The notes beneath the pieces were generated by a model that saw nothing but the letters and a program-made list of their open reading frames with translations, did not search any database and was not told where the DNA came from. A program made the translations under genes and the position numbers. This document shows, in pieces, positions 8,465-17,965 of a stretch of DNA of 37,818 nucleotides. The stretch is from the NCBI GenBank assembly GCA_945861785.1, contig CAMAWD010000065.1, forward strand, positions 1 to 37,818, given 5' to 3'. How positions within the stretch are numbered: position 1 is the first letter of the stretch; each line of letters starts with the position of its first letter. The stretch comes from Rhodoferax sp. OV413. GTDB lineage: Bacteria; Pseudomonadota; Gammaproteobacteria; Burkholderiales; Burkholderiaceae_C.

Positions 8465-9256
8465 TCAGCGATGTCTGCGCCGGGGCACGACCACATCGAC
8501 CGCAATATCCGGCAGGCCCGCCGACTGGGCAGCGGCACGGGTGACTTCGCCAACCACGATGATCGCGGGGCTGGTGATTTTCTCGCGTGACACGGATGCT
8601 GCCAGCTGGTCCAGGGATGTTTTGACAAACCGCTGTGTCGGCAGAGATGCGTCCTGCACCACGGCGACCGGGGTGCCAGGGGGCAAGCCTGTCAGCAGTT
8701 CGGACTGGAGCTGCTGGACACCTGTCACCCCCATGTAGATCACAAGTGTCAACCGGGCGCTGTGGGCGGTTGCGGCCAACGCGCGCCAATCGGTCGACAG
8801 CCCGGCCTGCTTTCCATGCCCGGTCACCAGGATCACGCCCTGCGCGTGGTCGCGGTGGGTCAGGGGAACGCCCAGTGCATTCGCGGCCGCCAGGCCGGAG
8901 GTGATTCCATTGACGACCGCAGTGTCGATGCCCGCAGCGCGCAGATGCTCGAGCTCTTCGCCTCCGCGGCCGAAGATGAAGGGGTCGCCGCCCTTGAGAC
9001 GCACTACGTGGTGGCCCTCCAGCGCCGACGCAACCATCAGTTTGAGGATGAAGGCCTGGGGCGTGGACTTGCAGCCGCCACGCTTGCCAACGTAGACGAT
9101 GCGCGCCTGCGGCGTGGCCAACGCCACGACCTCGTCGCTGACGAGGTCGTCGACCAGCAGCACGGTTGCACTCTGGATGGCCCGCACGGCCTTGAGCGTG
9201 AGAAGTTCCGGGTCTCCGGGGCCGGCGCCGACCAGTGTGACTTTGCCGTGGTTCAT
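8465..9256 (-). CDS. cobA: Uroporphyrinogen-III C-methyltransferase
   Basis: Transfers two methyl groups from S-adenosylmethionine to uroporphyrinogen III, giving precorrin-2 for siroheme (or cobalamin). At 263 residues it is a stand-alone SUMT, without the CysG oxidase/chelatase half. Signatures: VGAGPGDPELLTLKA (9-23), VGKRGG (56-61), RLKGGDPFIFGRGGEE (86-101), GITSGLAAANALGVPLTHR (117-135), and LVIYMGV. Its ATG overlaps the ybiB stop by 4 nt (ATGA). In related genomes such a gene often sits beside siroheme-dependent nitrite or sulfite reductase genes, which fits the possible reductase relic upstream of ybiB. Confidence 0.94.
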   Translation of the reverse strand: MNHGKVTLVGAGPGDPELLTLKAVRAIQSATVLLVDDLVSDEVVALATPQARIVYVGKRGGCKSTPQAFILKLMVASALEGHHVVRLKGGDPFIFGRGGEELEHLRAAGIDTAVVNGITSGLAAANALGVPLTHRDHAQGVILVTGHGKQAGLSTDWRALAATAHSARLTLVIYMGVTGVQQLQSELLTGLPPGTPVAVVQDASLPTQRFVKTSLDQLAASVSREKITSPAIIVVGEVTRAAAQSAGLPDIAVDVVVPRRRHR

Positions 9257-10158
9257 AGTTGGGTGACCAGTTGCAGGACAAGGGCGACCTGGCGGGCGAT
9301 CGGCACTGGCGTTGGCGAGGTGCCAGCCAGCACCTGGCGAATGTAGTGCGCTGTCGGTACGGGGTCGGTGCCGCAAGGCAGATCAGGCAGCGAAGCCAGA
9401 CTGCCCGCTTGGGCCTCTTCCAGAAAAACAGAGCGGCCGCCTATGAAACCCTGCATGCGTGGTGTGCGCCTCGGGTCGGCCACGGGTTCGCCTTCAGTCC
9501 CACGCAGCAGCAGCGCGTTGGAACCCATCAGTTCGAATGTAGCGGCCATTGACAGCGCGTATTCGGGGTGGGTGTAGCTGCTCACCACCAGGCTCTGGCC
9601 TGCGCACGGGTTCATGAGCTTGACCAGGCTGTGCGCCGGATTGCGAAGCCCTACGACCCGGCGTACATCCAGCAGCCGTTGCAGCCCCGGGCACAACAGG
9701 GCCGTGGGAGCAAAGGCAACCGCCCCAGCTTCAGGTGAAAGCAAAACTTCCATTGGCGCGATGCCCAGTGCCGCCAGCACGCTGGAGGTGAACACCCGGG
9801 TTGATTCGGTGGCTGTCCCATGGATCAGAACTGGCAGTCCCTCGCGGGCCAGCAGCAGCGCCAACAGCGGTGTGAGCACCGGCAACTTGCGTGCTCCGTT
9901 GTAACTTGGTATCACAAGCAGTGGACGGCTGGATGCCGGCAGCTTGTGCAGACGCAGACTCGCGGCGTCCAGAAAGCCGGCCATTTCTTCAGGTGTTTCG
10001 CCCTTGATGCGCATCGCCAGGCAGAAGGCGCCGATTTCGAGGTCGCCCACCGTGCCATCGAGCACCTGGCCGAACAGGTCAGCCGCCTGATCGCGCGTGA
10101 GGGCGCGGGCGCCATCCTTGCCGCGCCCGATTTCCTTGATGTACTTGGCGATCGGCAT
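9253..10158 (-). CDS. ybiB: YbiB family protein (TrpD2-like, anthranilate phosphoribosyltransferase fold)
   Basis: Homologue of E. coli YbiB (TrpD2), a protein with the anthranilate phosphoribosyltransferase fold that binds nucleic acid instead of making tryptophan. The product is about 301 residues. The helical N-terminus YIKEIGRGKDGARALTRDQA, the GDLEIGAFCLAMRIKGETPEEM helix pair and a mid-protein GTATESTRVFTS glycine/threonine segment match the family. The Met of MPIAKYIKEIG is preferred as start; a GTG ten codons upstream (10188) is also open. Neither has a clear ribosome-binding site. It overlaps cobA by 4 nt. Confidence 0.85.
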   Translation of the reverse strand: MPIAKYIKEIGRGKDGARALTRDQAADLFGQVLDGTVGDLEIGAFCLAMRIKGETPEEMAGFLDAASLRLHKLPASSRPLLVIPSYNGARKLPVLTPLLALLLAREGLPVLIHGTATESTRVFTSSVLAALGIAPMEVLLSPEAGAVAFAPTALLCPGLQRLLDVRRVVGLRNPAHSLVKLMNPCAGQSLVVSSYTHPEYALSMAATFELMGSNALLLRGTEGEPVADPRRTPRMQGFIGGRSVFLEEAQAGSLASLPDLPCGTDPVPTAHYIRQVLAGTSPTPVPIARQVALVLQLVTQL

Positions 10159-10204
10159 CGAGCGATTCTGCTGGATGTCTGATGACACCGGGCTATGAGC
10201 TTAT

Positions 10205-10221
10205 GCGGCGTTTTGCGCCGC
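10205..10221. other. Perfect short hairpin upstream of ybiB
   Basis: GCGGCG (10205-10210), 5-nt loop TTTTG, CGCCGC (10216-10221). There is no T tract on either side, so it is not a normal intrinsic terminator. It lies between the reductase relic and ybiB, and may be a remnant of a 3' end or part of the ybiB leader. Confidence 0.45.
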
Positions 10222-10229
10222 TGTGGGTC

Positions 10230-10343
10230 AGCGCGCACAAGACGCTGGATTTCGGGTAGGCAGGAGCCGCAGTTGGCTCCGCTGTCCATCCACCGCATGC
10301 CGCAAGAAATGCGCCATCGGCAACGAGGCGACAGGGGTGTCAC
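10230..10343 (-). pseudogene. Relic of a BFD-like [2Fe-2S] domain (nitrate/nitrite reductase tail)
   Basis: Minus-strand sequence 10280-10230 reads [17 protein letters not shown]. This is the second half of the BFD-like [2Fe-2S] binding domain (GxxCGSCxPExxxL) found in nitrite reductase NirB and at the C-terminus of assimilatory nitrate reductase. The first pair of cysteines and the rest of any reductase are absent, because tsaD starts on the other strand at 10359. In the frame just upstream there is no clean domain sequence, though another frame reads [11 protein letters not shown], possibly more of the decayed helix. It lies directly upstream of ybiB-cobA on the same strand. It could be chance, but the 11-residue [11 protein letters not shown] core is hard to dismiss. 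Confidence 0.5.
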
Positions 10344-10358
10344 CTAAACTTGGTCCAG

Positions 10359-11456
10359 ATGAAATACGATCAGACTGCCGCGCTCGTCCTGGGCATTGAA
10401 TCCTCGTGCGACGAAACGGGCGTGGCACTTGTGCAGGGAATCGGTCATGGGGTGCCCGCCCTGTTGGCGCACGCGCTGCACAGCCAGATCGTGATGCACC
10501 AGCCTTATGGTGGTGTGGTGCCGGAGTTGGCCAGCCGCGACCATATCCGTCGGGTCCTGCCCTTGGCGCAACGTGTGCTGCAGGAGGCGAAACGCACACT
10601 GCCGCAGGTCGATGTGGTGGCCTATACCCGGGGGCCTGGCCTGGCCGGAGCCTTGCTGGTGGGGGCCGGCGTGGCGTGCGCGCTGGGCGCAGCGCTTGGC
10701 AAGCCGGTCATGGGTGTGCACCATCTGGAGGGCCACTTGTTGTCCCCCTTCCTGAGCGCTGACCCGCCAGAGTTCCCGTTTGTCGCGCTGCTGGTGTCGG
10801 GTGGCCACACGCAGCTGATGCGTGTCGATGGGGTCGGCCGTTACGTGTTGCTCGGCGAGACCATCGACGATGCTGCGGGGGAGGCCTTCGACAAGTCGGC
10901 CAAACTCATGGGCCTGCCGTACCCTGGCGGCGCAGCGCTGTCCACGTTGGCAGAGAATGGCAACCCGAAGGCGTACAAGCTGCCACGGCCCTTGTTGCAC
11001 AGCGGCGACCTTGATTTTTCGTTTGCCGGCCTGAAGACCGCCGTCATGGTTCAGGCCAAGCGCCTGCTGCAGGCCGGCCCCGGCCCGGCGGTTGGGGCCG
11101 GTGCGCTTGCATTCGCGGACCTGGACCCGACCACACAGGCCGACCTCGCCGCTTCAACCGAAGCGGCAATCGTCGAGGTGCTGGTTTTGAAGTCGCTCGC
11201 GGCCATACGCCATACCGGTTTGCGGCGGCTCGTCGTCGCTGGTGGTGTCGGGGCCAACCGCTTGTTGCGCGAAGACCTCAACCGCGCTTGCGACAAGATG
11301 GGCATTCGGGTCCACTACCCTGAATTGCATCTTTGCACCGACAACGGCGCGATGATCGCGCTGGCTGCGGCCATGCGCCTGCAGGCCGGCCAGCAACAGC
11401 CCAGCATGGCCTACGCCTTCGACGTCAAACCGCGCTGGCCACTGGACCAGCTGTGA
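10359..11456 (+). CDS. tsaD: tRNA N6-adenosine threonylcarbamoyltransferase
   Basis: Catalytic subunit that moves the threonylcarbamoyl group to A37 of ANN-decoding tRNAs (t6A), working with TsaB, TsaE and TsaC. The 365-residue product carries the ASKHA-fold motifs: [13 protein letters not shown] (11-23), the metal-binding histidines of [10 protein letters not shown] (121-130; H122 and H126), SGGHTQL (147-153), [22 protein letters not shown] (170-191), [10 protein letters not shown], and a C-terminal DNGAMIA. A TTG three codons earlier is open, but the ATG at 10359 fits the family. It stands alone on the plus strand and is convergent with the Hsp20 gene (57-bp gap). Confidence 0.96.
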   Translation: MKYDQTAALVLGIESSCDETGVALVQGIGHGVPALLAHALHSQIVMHQPYGGVVPELASRDHIRRVLPLAQRVLQEAKRTLPQVDVVAYTRGPGLAGALLVGAGVACALGAALGKPVMGVHHLEGHLLSPFLSADPPEFPFVALLVSGGHTQLMRVDGVGRYVLLGETIDDAAGEAFDKSAKLMGLPYPGGAALSTLAENGNPKAYKLPRPLLHSGDLDFSFAGLKTAVMVQAKRLLQAGPGPAVGAGALAFADLDPTTQADLAASTEAAIVEVLVLKSLAAIRHTGLRRLVVAGGVGANRLLREDLNRACDKMGIRVHYPELHLCTDNGAMIALAAAMRLQAGQQQPSMAYAFDVKPRWPLDQL

Positions 11457-11513
11457 GGACCGCACGGCTGCGCCGGTGTGCTTTGCACCAGAGCGCGGTG
11501 TGCGCCGAAAGCG

Positions 11514-11894
11514 TCAATTGATGGCGAGTTCCGTGACCTTGCGCATCGGTGCCAGCTTGGCCAGTTGCAGCACCAGCACACCATTCTCCAATTTGGCCTG
11601 GCTGCCCTGCACGTCAAGGTCGGTTGGCAGTTCGTATGCCACCTTGTACTTGCGCGGGGCATCGTCCCGGGTCTGGATGCGCACGACGTTGCCCTCGATA
11701 CCGATGGTGAGTTGTTCCCGCGTGATGCCCGGCACATCGAATGACAACGTGTAGGACTTCTCGTCCTGCTCCACGCTGCGCGCGTGGTAGCGGTTGGCTT
11801 GCAAGGTTTGGTCCAGAAAACGCTCGAACGAACGGCCCGAAGGGCGAAACGCATTGCGGCCCATGAGGCTGGGGGCGGTGGTGGCGAAAAACAT
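11514..11894 (-). CDS. Hsp20/alpha-crystallin family small heat-shock protein
   Basis: ATP-independent chaperone of the small heat-shock type that holds unfolding proteins. The 126-residue product has a short N-terminal arm (1-40; SGRSFERFLDQTL) and an alpha-crystallin domain (about 41-126). SYTLSFDVPGITREQL leads it, and LENGVLVLQL (about 101-110) is the usual AxxxxGVL-type end strand. There is no clear C-terminal IxI tail, so oligomer assembly could differ from classical IbpA. AGGAG lies 8 nt before the ATG. A CTTGAAA element sits about 77-83 bp upstream on this strand (see regulatory entry). Confidence 0.9.
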   Translation of the reverse strand: MFFATTAPSLMGRNAFRPSGRSFERFLDQTLQANRYHARSVEQDEKSYTLSFDVPGITREQLTIGIEGNVVRIQTRDDAPRKYKVAYELPTDLDVQGSQAKLENGVLVLQLAKLAPMRKVTELAIN

Positions 11895-11970
11895 GGTGTG
11901 ACTCCTAGTACACTGCGCGGCGCTCTACCTTGATTGCCGCATGCATCGAATCTGTGTGTGGTCGTGTCCT

Positions 11971-12041
11971 TTTCAAGGCAACCTCCGGCATGTTTATTCT
12001 TGCCGCCACGGGCTTGAAATTCTTCTGGCTGGTGTTATCTG
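11971..12041. promoter_or_regulatory. Possible divergent promoter region, hsp20 / aminotransferase
   Basis: The 235-bp gap between the two divergent genes contains CTTGAAA in both orientations: minus strand 11977-11971 facing hsp20, plus strand 12013-12019 facing the aminotransferase. CTTGAA is the -35 core of heat-shock sigma-32 promoters, but I see no good CCCCATnT at the right distance. On the plus strand TTGAAA (12014-12019), 16 bp, TATCTG (12036-12041) is a moderate sigma-70 match. Low confidence. Confidence 0.25.
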
Positions 12042-12129
12042 GACCCGCGATCGCTGGAGGTACGGCCTGCAAAATTGGCTGCCACCCGCAACCGGCAGGG
12101 CCTGTCCCGAACCCCGATTGGAAAACCCC

Positions 12130-13308
12130 ATGCGCACCACGATCGAAAACCTGCAGGAATCCCGGATACGCGAAGTCGCCAACGCCGGCCTGGGCCGCGC
12201 GGATGTGCTTGCGTTCTGGTTTGGAGAAAGCGACGAAGTCACGCCGGAGTTCATCCGGGATGCGGCGATCGCATCCCTGCAGCGCGGCGAGACCTTCTAC
12301 TCGCACAACCTGGGCCTGCCGGAATTGCGCGACGCGCTTGCGGCCTACATGTCGGGCTTGCATGGCCGGGTGTCGAGCGACCGTCTGGCAGTCACCTCGG
12401 GCGGCGTCAATGCGCTGATGCTGGCGATCCAGGCCTTGGTGGACGCCGGCGATGAAGTGGTGGCGGTGACGCCGGTCTGGCCGAACCTGACCGCGCAACC
12501 CGCGATCATGGGAGCGCGGGTGCGGTGTGTGTCGCTCAAGCCCGTTGACGGTGCCTGGACGCTGGACATGCAAGCGTTGTTGTCGGCCGTCACAGCGAAC
12601 ACGCGTGTGCTGATCGTCAACGCACCCAACAACCCCACCGGCTGGACGCTGACACGCACCGAGCAGCAGCAGATCCTTGCGCATTGCCGCGCGACCGGCA
12701 CATGGATCCTGGCCGACGAAGTGTATGAACGGCTGTACTTCGACGCTGGCATGCTGGACGCCTGCGCGCCGAGCTTTCTGGATCTGGCGCAGCCGGATGA
12801 CCGCTTGGTGGTCGTCCACAGTTTCTCAAAGAGTTTCCTGATGACCGGCTGGCGACTGGGCTGGATGGTGATGCCCCCGGCAATGACGCCACAGATCGCC
12901 AAACTGCTGGAGTTCAACACCTCCTGTGCCCCGGTGTTTGTGCAGCGGGCGGCAATTGTGGCGCTGCAGCGCACGGCCGAAGTGACACCCCGGATCGCGG
13001 CGCACATGCGCCTGTGCCGTGACACGCTGGTCCCGTTGCTGCAGGCCATCCCCGGCGTTGCGTTGTCGCCGGCGCGTGGCGGCATGTACGCGTTTTTTCG
13101 GCTGCCGGGCTCGGGTGACTCGCTGGAAACCGCCAAGCGGTTGGTGCGTGAAGCCGGCCTGGGGCTGGCGCCGGGTGCCGCCTTTGGCGCTGCCGACGAG
13201 ACGGGAGAGGCGCCCGGGAGCTGGCTGCGCTGGTGTTTTGCGTCGCGCGACCCGCAGCGCCTGGTACAGGGCGTTGCGCGGCTCGAGGCCTGGTTGCGGC
13301 AGCAATGA
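12130..13308 (+). CDS. Class I/II PLP-dependent aminotransferase
   Basis: Fold-type I pyridoxal-phosphate aminotransferase of 392 residues; the amino-acid substrate cannot be read from sequence. Motifs in order: FYSHNLGLPELRDALAAYM (57-74), TSGGVNALMLAIQAL (89-103), NAPNNPTGW (164-172), ADEVYERL (195-202) with the PLP-contacting Asp/Tyr, and SFSKSFLMTGWRLGW (231-245) in which K234 should form the Schiff base. A C-terminal domain carries GGMYAFFRLP and a final LRWCFASRD. The start ATG is the first in the conserved part; the open frame runs 63 codons further upstream into the promoter region. Confidence 0.9.
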   Translation: MRTTIENLQESRIREVANAGLGRADVLAFWFGESDEVTPEFIRDAAIASLQRGETFYSHNLGLPELRDALAAYMSGLHGRVSSDRLAVTSGGVNALMLAIQALVDAGDEVVAVTPVWPNLTAQPAIMGARVRCVSLKPVDGAWTLDMQALLSAVTANTRVLIVNAPNNPTGWTLTRTEQQQILAHCRATGTWILADEVYERLYFDAGMLDACAPSFLDLAQPDDRLVVVHSFSKSFLMTGWRLGWMVMPPAMTPQIAKLLEFNTSCAPVFVQRAAIVALQRTAEVTPRIAAHMRLCRDTLVPLLQAIPGVALSPARGGMYAFFRLPGSGDSLETAKRLVREAGLGLAPGAAFGAADETGEAPGSWLRWCFASRDPQRLVQGVARLEAWLRQQ

Positions 13309-13312
13309 AGCA

Positions 13313-13343
13313 ATGACCGCCCGGGATTGGCCCGGGCTATAAT
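13313..13343 (+). promoter_or_regulatory. Promoter of rpsO
   Basis: A perfect TATAAT at 13338-13343 lies just after the aminotransferase stop. The best upstream element is ATGACC/TGACCG at about 13313-13319, a weak -35 with a spacer of 18-19 bp. It would start a leader of roughly 110 nt in front of rpsO. Confidence 0.55.
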
Positions 13344-13372
13344 CGCCGGGCTTGGCGGTTCTCGCCGGCGCA

Positions 13373-13436
13373 CGCAGGGGGCCGTTCCAGCGCCCTGCGC
13401 AAGTTGTACCACCGGGGCGCACGCAGGTTTTCCTGC
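13373..13436 (+). promoter_or_regulatory. Structured leader of rpsO mRNA
   Basis: Two inverted repeats occur between the promoter and the rpsO start. CGCAGGG (13373-13379) pairs with CCCTGCG (13393-13399), and GCAGG (13423-13427), tetraloop TTTT, CCTGC (13432-13436) forms a tight hairpin ending 24 nt before the ATG. In E. coli, S15 represses its own translation by binding a structured leader. Whether these stems do the same here is inference. Confidence 0.4.
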
Positions 13437-13460
13437 CGTCCCATCCTCAGGAAGAATGAA

Positions 13461-13727
13461 ATGATCGCATCCAGCATCAAGGCCGCTGTCGTCAAGGACA
13501 ACGCGCGCCAAGCCGGTGATACCGGTAGCCCGGAAGTGCAAGTCGCGCTTCTCACCGCCCGCATCAACGAGCTCACTCCCCACTTCAAGACGCATGCCAA
13601 GGACCACCATGGTCGGCGCGGCCTGCTGCGCATGGTCAGCCGCCGCCGCAAGCTGCTCGACTACCTGCGTTCCAAGGACGCAGCCCGTTACACCGCATTG
13701 ATCGCCAAGCTTGGCCTGCGCAAGTAA
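13461..13727 (+). CDS. rpsO: 30S ribosomal protein S15
   Basis: Primary 16S rRNA-binding protein of the 30S platform. The 88-residue product is full length and matches the family along its length: [20 protein letters not shown] (17-36), [19 protein letters not shown] and [17 protein letters not shown] at 13449-13454 is the ribosome-binding site. A second ATG at 13456 is out of frame and ignored, as are 19 upstream codons. It precedes pnp, the order conserved across many bacteria, with a terminator-like stem between them. Confidence 0.97.
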   Translation: MIASSIKAAVVKDNARQAGDTGSPEVQVALLTARINELTPHFKTHAKDHHGRRGLLRMVSRRRKLLDYLRSKDAARYTALIAKLGLRK

Positions 13728-13749
13728 CCCAAGACACGCATGACAACAG

Positions 13750-13790
13750 GCGCCTGAGTTGGTATTGCTGGCTCAGGCGCTTCGTTGTTT
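13750..13790 (+). terminator. Intrinsic terminator between rpsO and pnp
   Basis: A perfect 9-bp stem, GCGCCTGAG (13750-13758) with CTCAGGCGC (13772-13780), encloses a 13-nt loop and is followed by TTCGTTGTTT. It begins 22 nt after the rpsO stop. E. coli also has an attenuating terminator at this place, with partial read-through into pnp. Confidence 0.75.
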
Positions 13791-13831
13791 GCAGGTAAAG
13801 CGGGGACTACAGAGGCAGAGCGAAGCTGTGT

Positions 13832-13893
13832 CATTCCAGGGGGATTTGCGCCGAGGTGGCGAATGTCGCTGGAATGGCATCGTGTTCTGCCAT
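13832..13893 (+). promoter_or_regulatory. pnp leader hairpin (probable RNase III/PNPase control element)
   Basis: CATTCCAG (13832-13839) pairs perfectly with CTGGAATG (13869-13876). Inside, GCGCC/GGCG (about 13848-13861) with extra pairs around it extends the stem to a long double-stranded arm capped by GAGGT. A second stem, ATGGCA (13874-13879) with TGCCAT (13888-13893), shares bases 13874-13876 with the first, so the two are mutually exclusive. In E. coli, RNase III cuts a pnp leader stem and PNPase then represses its own mRNA. The parallel here is inference from position and structure. Confidence 0.55.
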
Positions 13894-13955
13894 GTTGACT
13901 CCGGGCTTTGGCGAGGTGGCCCACACCTCCCACTTTTGACCAGGAGATAAATGCC

Positions 13956-16100
13956 ATGAGCATGTTCAACAAAGTTACCAAGACCTTCCAGTGGGGTTCC
14001 AACACCGTCACCATGGAAACCGGCGAAGTCGCGCGTCAATCTGGCGGCGCTGTCATGCTGGACATGGACGGCACGGTGGTGCTCGCCACGGTGGTCGCCA
14101 AGACCGAAGGCAAGGCCGGCCAGGACTTTTTCCCGCTGACCGTCGACTACCTTGAAAAGGCCTATGCGGCCGGCAAGATCCCGGGCAGCTTCTTCAAGCG
14201 TGAAGGCCGCCCCAGCGAGTTCGAAACCCTCACCAGCCGCCTGATCGACCGCCCGATCCGCCCGCTGTTCCCGGACGGTTTCTTCAACGAAGTGCAAGTC
14301 GTGATCCACACCCTGTCGCTGAACCCTGAAGTCGACGCCGACATCGCAGCCCTCATCGCAACCAGCGCCGCCCTGTCTATCAGTGGTATCCCGTTCAGTG
14401 GTCCGATCGGTGCCGCACGCGTGGGTTACGTCAACGGCGCTTACGTGCTCAACCCTGGCCAGACCGCCCGCAAGGATTCGACACTCGACCTGGTCGTCGC
14501 CGGTACCGAAGCCGCCGTCCTGATGGTGGAATCCGAAGCGCAGCAGTTGTCCGAAGACATCATGCTGGGCGCCGTGGTCTTTGGCCACGAGCAGGGCAAC
14601 ATTGCCATCAACGCCATTCATGAACTGGTCCGCGATGCCGGCAAGCCGGCGTGGGACTGGAAGGCGCCTGTGAAGGACGAAGCCCTGATCGCCAAGGTTC
14701 AGGCCCTGGCAGGCGACAAGCTGCGCGCCGCCTACCAGATCCGCAACAAGCAGGCCCGCACCCAGGCGTGCCGCTCGGCTTACTCCGACGTGATGGCAGC
14801 CCTGAAGGCTGAAGGCGCCGCGTTCGACTCGGTGAAGGTCGAGGGCATGTTGTTTGACATCGAAGCCGGCCTGGTGCGCAGCCAGATCCTCGCGGGCGAG
14901 CCCCGCATCGACGGCCGTGACACGCGCACAGTGCGCGCAATCGAGATCCGCAACGGTGTGTTGCCACGCACCCACGGTTCGGCGCTGTTCACCCGCGGCG
15001 AGACGCAGGCCCTGGTGGTCACCACGCTCGGAACCGAGCGCGACGCACAACGCATCGATGCATTGTCTGGCGACTACGAAGACCGCTTCATGCTGCACTA
15101 CAACATGCCTCCGTTCGCCACCGGCGAGACCGGCCGCGTGGGCAGCCCGAAGCGCCGCGAAATCGGCCACGGCCGCCTGGCCAAGCGCGCGCTGATCGCC
15201 GTGCTGCCGTCCAAGGAAGATTTCCCCTACACGATGCGCGTGGTCAGCGAGATCACCGAATCCAACGGCTCGTCGAGCATGGCTTCGGTCTGCGGTGGCT
15301 GCCTGAGCCTGATGGACGCCGGTGTGCCAATGAAGGCCCACGTGGCCGGCATCGCGATGGGCCTGATCAAGGACGGCAACCGTTTTGCGGTTCTGACCGA
15401 CATCCTTGGTGACGAAGATCACCTTGGCGACATGGACTTCAAGGTGGCCGGCACCACCAACGGCATCACGGCGCTCCAGATGGACATCAAGATCCAGGGC
15501 ATCACCAAGGAAATCATGCAAGTGGCGCTGGCACAGGCCAAGGAAGCGCGCATGCACATCCTGGGCAAGATGCAGGAAGCCATGTCCGAAGCCAAGACCG
15601 AAGTGTCGAATTTCGCCCCGCGTCTTTTTACCATGAAGATCAACCCGGACAAGATCCGCGACGTGATCGGCAAGGGGGGCTCGGTCATTCGTGCCCTGAC
15701 GGAAGAAACCGGCACCCAGATCAATATCGACGAAGACGGCACCATCACCATCGCGTCCACCGACCCGGCCAAGGCCGAGGAAGCCAAGCGCCGCATCCAG
15801 CAGATCACCGCGGAAGTGGAAATCGGCAAGGTGTACGAAGGCCCGGTCGTCAAGATCCTCGACTTCGGCGCCCTGATCAACCTGCTGCCTGGCAAGGACG
15901 GTCTGCTGCACATCAGCCAGATCGCGCATGAACGCGTCGAAAGGGTGACGGACTACCTCAGCGAAGGCCAGATCGTCAAGGTCAAGGTCCTGGAGACCGA
16001 TGAAAAAGGCCGTGTCAAGCTGTCGATGAAGGCCTTGCTGGACCGTCCGTCGCAGGACCGTGCGCCCCAGGGCGGCGGCAACGGGCCCGACCAGTCCTGA
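13956..16100 (+). CDS. pnp: Polynucleotide phosphorylase
   Basis: 3'-to-5' phosphorolytic exoribonuclease, trimeric and part of the degradosome in many bacteria. The 714-residue product has the full domain set: two RNase PH cores (about 10-215 and 320-550; [16 protein letters not shown] and [18 protein letters not shown] mark the second), a KH domain (about 555-615; [16 protein letters not shown]), and an S1 domain (about 620-690; [27 protein letters not shown]). AGGAGA lies 8 nt before the ATG at 13956; a second Met two codons later is also possible. It is probably controlled by the leader hairpin. A quinone-oxidoreductase gene follows after 71 bp. Confidence 0.97.
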   Translation: MSMFNKVTKTFQWGSNTVTMETGEVARQSGGAVMLDMDGTVVLATVVAKTEGKAGQDFFPLTVDYLEKAYAAGKIPGSFFKREGRPSEFETLTSRLIDRPIRPLFPDGFFNEVQVVIHTLSLNPEVDADIAALIATSAALSISGIPFSGPIGAARVGYVNGAYVLNPGQTARKDSTLDLVVAGTEAAVLMVESEAQQLSEDIMLGAVVFGHEQGNIAINAIHELVRDAGKPAWDWKAPVKDEALIAKVQALAGDKLRAAYQIRNKQARTQACRSAYSDVMAALKAEGAAFDSVKVEGMLFDIEAGLVRSQILAGEPRIDGRDTRTVRAIEIRNGVLPRTHGSALFTRGETQALVVTTLGTERDAQRIDALSGDYEDRFMLHYNMPPFATGETGRVGSPKRREIGHGRLAKRALIAVLPSKEDFPYTMRVVSEITESNGSSSMASVCGGCLSLMDAGVPMKAHVAGIAMGLIKDGNRFAVLTDILGDEDHLGDMDFKVAGTTNGITALQMDIKIQGITKEIMQVALAQAKEARMHILGKMQEAMSEAKTEVSNFAPRLFTMKINPDKIRDVIGKGGSVIRALTEETGTQINIDEDGTITIASTDPAKAEEAKRRIQQITAEVEIGKVYEGPVVKILDFGALINLLPGKDGLLHISQIAHERVERVTDYLSEGQIVKVKVLETDEKGRVKLSMKALLDRPSQDRAPQGGGNGPDQS

Positions 16101-16104
16101 TCCA

Positions 16105-16141
16105 CACACGCTGGGTGTGACGCTCTCTCGTGTGGCGAGAG
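16105..16141 (+). other. Two hairpins between pnp and the oxidoreductase gene
   Basis: CACAC (16105-16109) pairs with GTGTG (16115-16119), and CTCTCG (16125-16130) pairs with CGAGAG (16136-16141) around loop TGTGG. No T tract follows, so these look more like mRNA 3'-end stabilisers or processing sites than a terminator. Confidence 0.45.
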
Positions 16142-16171
16142 GGCGCCCCAGCCGGCAATGGGAGAACGACC

Positions 16172-17181
16172 ATGAAAGTCATTGAGATCGCCTCGTACGG
16201 CCCACCCGATGTGTTGCAGGTGGGGGAGCGTCCACTGCCTGTGCCAGGGCCGGGCGAGTTGCGTATCCGCGTGGCGGCGAGTGGTGTCAACCGACCGGAC
16301 GTGCTGCAGCGCACCGGGAACTACCCGGTGCCGCCTGGCGCCTCGGACATCCCCGGCCTGGAGGTCGCGGGCGTTGTCGACATGGGTGACGAAACTGCAA
16401 TGGCGCAGGCCGGACTGAAGTTGGGTGATCGGGTTTGCGCCCTGGTGGCGGGCGGAGGGTACGCCGAGGTTTGCGTGGCGCCCGTTGGCCAATGCCTGCC
16501 AGTGCCGCGTGGTTGGACCGATCTCGAAGCTGCGTCCTTGCCCGAAACCGTGTTCACCGTCTGGAGCAATGTGTTCGACCGTGCCAGGCTGCAGGCGGGC
16601 GAGACGCTTCTGGTGCAAGGCGGCTCCAGCGGCATTGGCGTGACCGCCATCCAGTTGGCACGTGCCATGGGGTGTACTGTTATTGTGACAGCTGGCAGTG
16701 ATGACAAATGCGCTGCCTGCCTGGCGCTGGGCGCCCACCACGCCATCAACTACCGGGCCAGCGACTTTGTCCAGGAGGTCAAGCGCCTGACGGGTGGGCG
16801 CGGCGTCGACGTGGTGCTCGACATGGTGGCAGGTGACTACGTGGCGCGTGAAATCGATTGCCTGGCCGAAGACGGCCGGCTGGCGATCATCGCCGTGCAG
16901 GGCGGCGTCAAGAGCGAATTCAACGCCGGCATGTTGCTGCGCAAGCGCTTGACGATCACAGGCTCTACGCTGCGGCCCCGTTCGGTGGAGTTCAAGCAGG
17001 CGATCGCGCGAAACTGCCTCAAGCATGTCTGGCCGCTGATGGAGAGCGGGGCCATCAAGCCGGTGATCCACAGTGTCTTCGAGGCTGCTCCCGCCCAGGG
17101 ACGCAGCGGTGCGGCCCTTGCCCACGCGTTGATGGAATCGAATCTGCACATTGGCAAGATTGTTCTGACCTGGGGGTCAAA

Positions 17182-17185
<4 letters not shown>
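16172..17185 (+). CDS. NAD(P)H-quinone oxidoreductase, zinc-less MDR family
   Basis: Medium-chain dehydrogenase/reductase of the quinone oxidoreductase (QOR/PIG3-like) group, 337 residues. The N-terminal GroES-like domain (1-125) includes [23 protein letters not shown], with Asn-Arg-Pro-Asp instead of zinc ligands, and [10 protein letters not shown]. The Rossmann domain contains [16 protein letters not shown] (about 149-164), and [11 protein letters not shown] and [12 protein letters not shown] follow. The true electron acceptor is unknown. GGAG lies 7 nt before the ATG. Its stop overlaps the tpiA start (ATGA), implying translational coupling. Confidence 0.9.
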
Positions 17186-17937
<752 letters not shown>

Positions 17938-17965
17938 CCGAATTGCAACAAGTCTAGGAGTTCTG

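Noticed and set aside
7182-9281. A 699-codon minus-strand frame suggesting a fusion with the flavoprotein
   Set aside because: The first 285 codons overlap cobA in a different frame and have no protein-like character; the conserved start is at 8426.
10205-10221. Hairpin upstream of ybiB as an intrinsic terminator
   Set aside because: Stem of 6 bp with no T tract on either strand.
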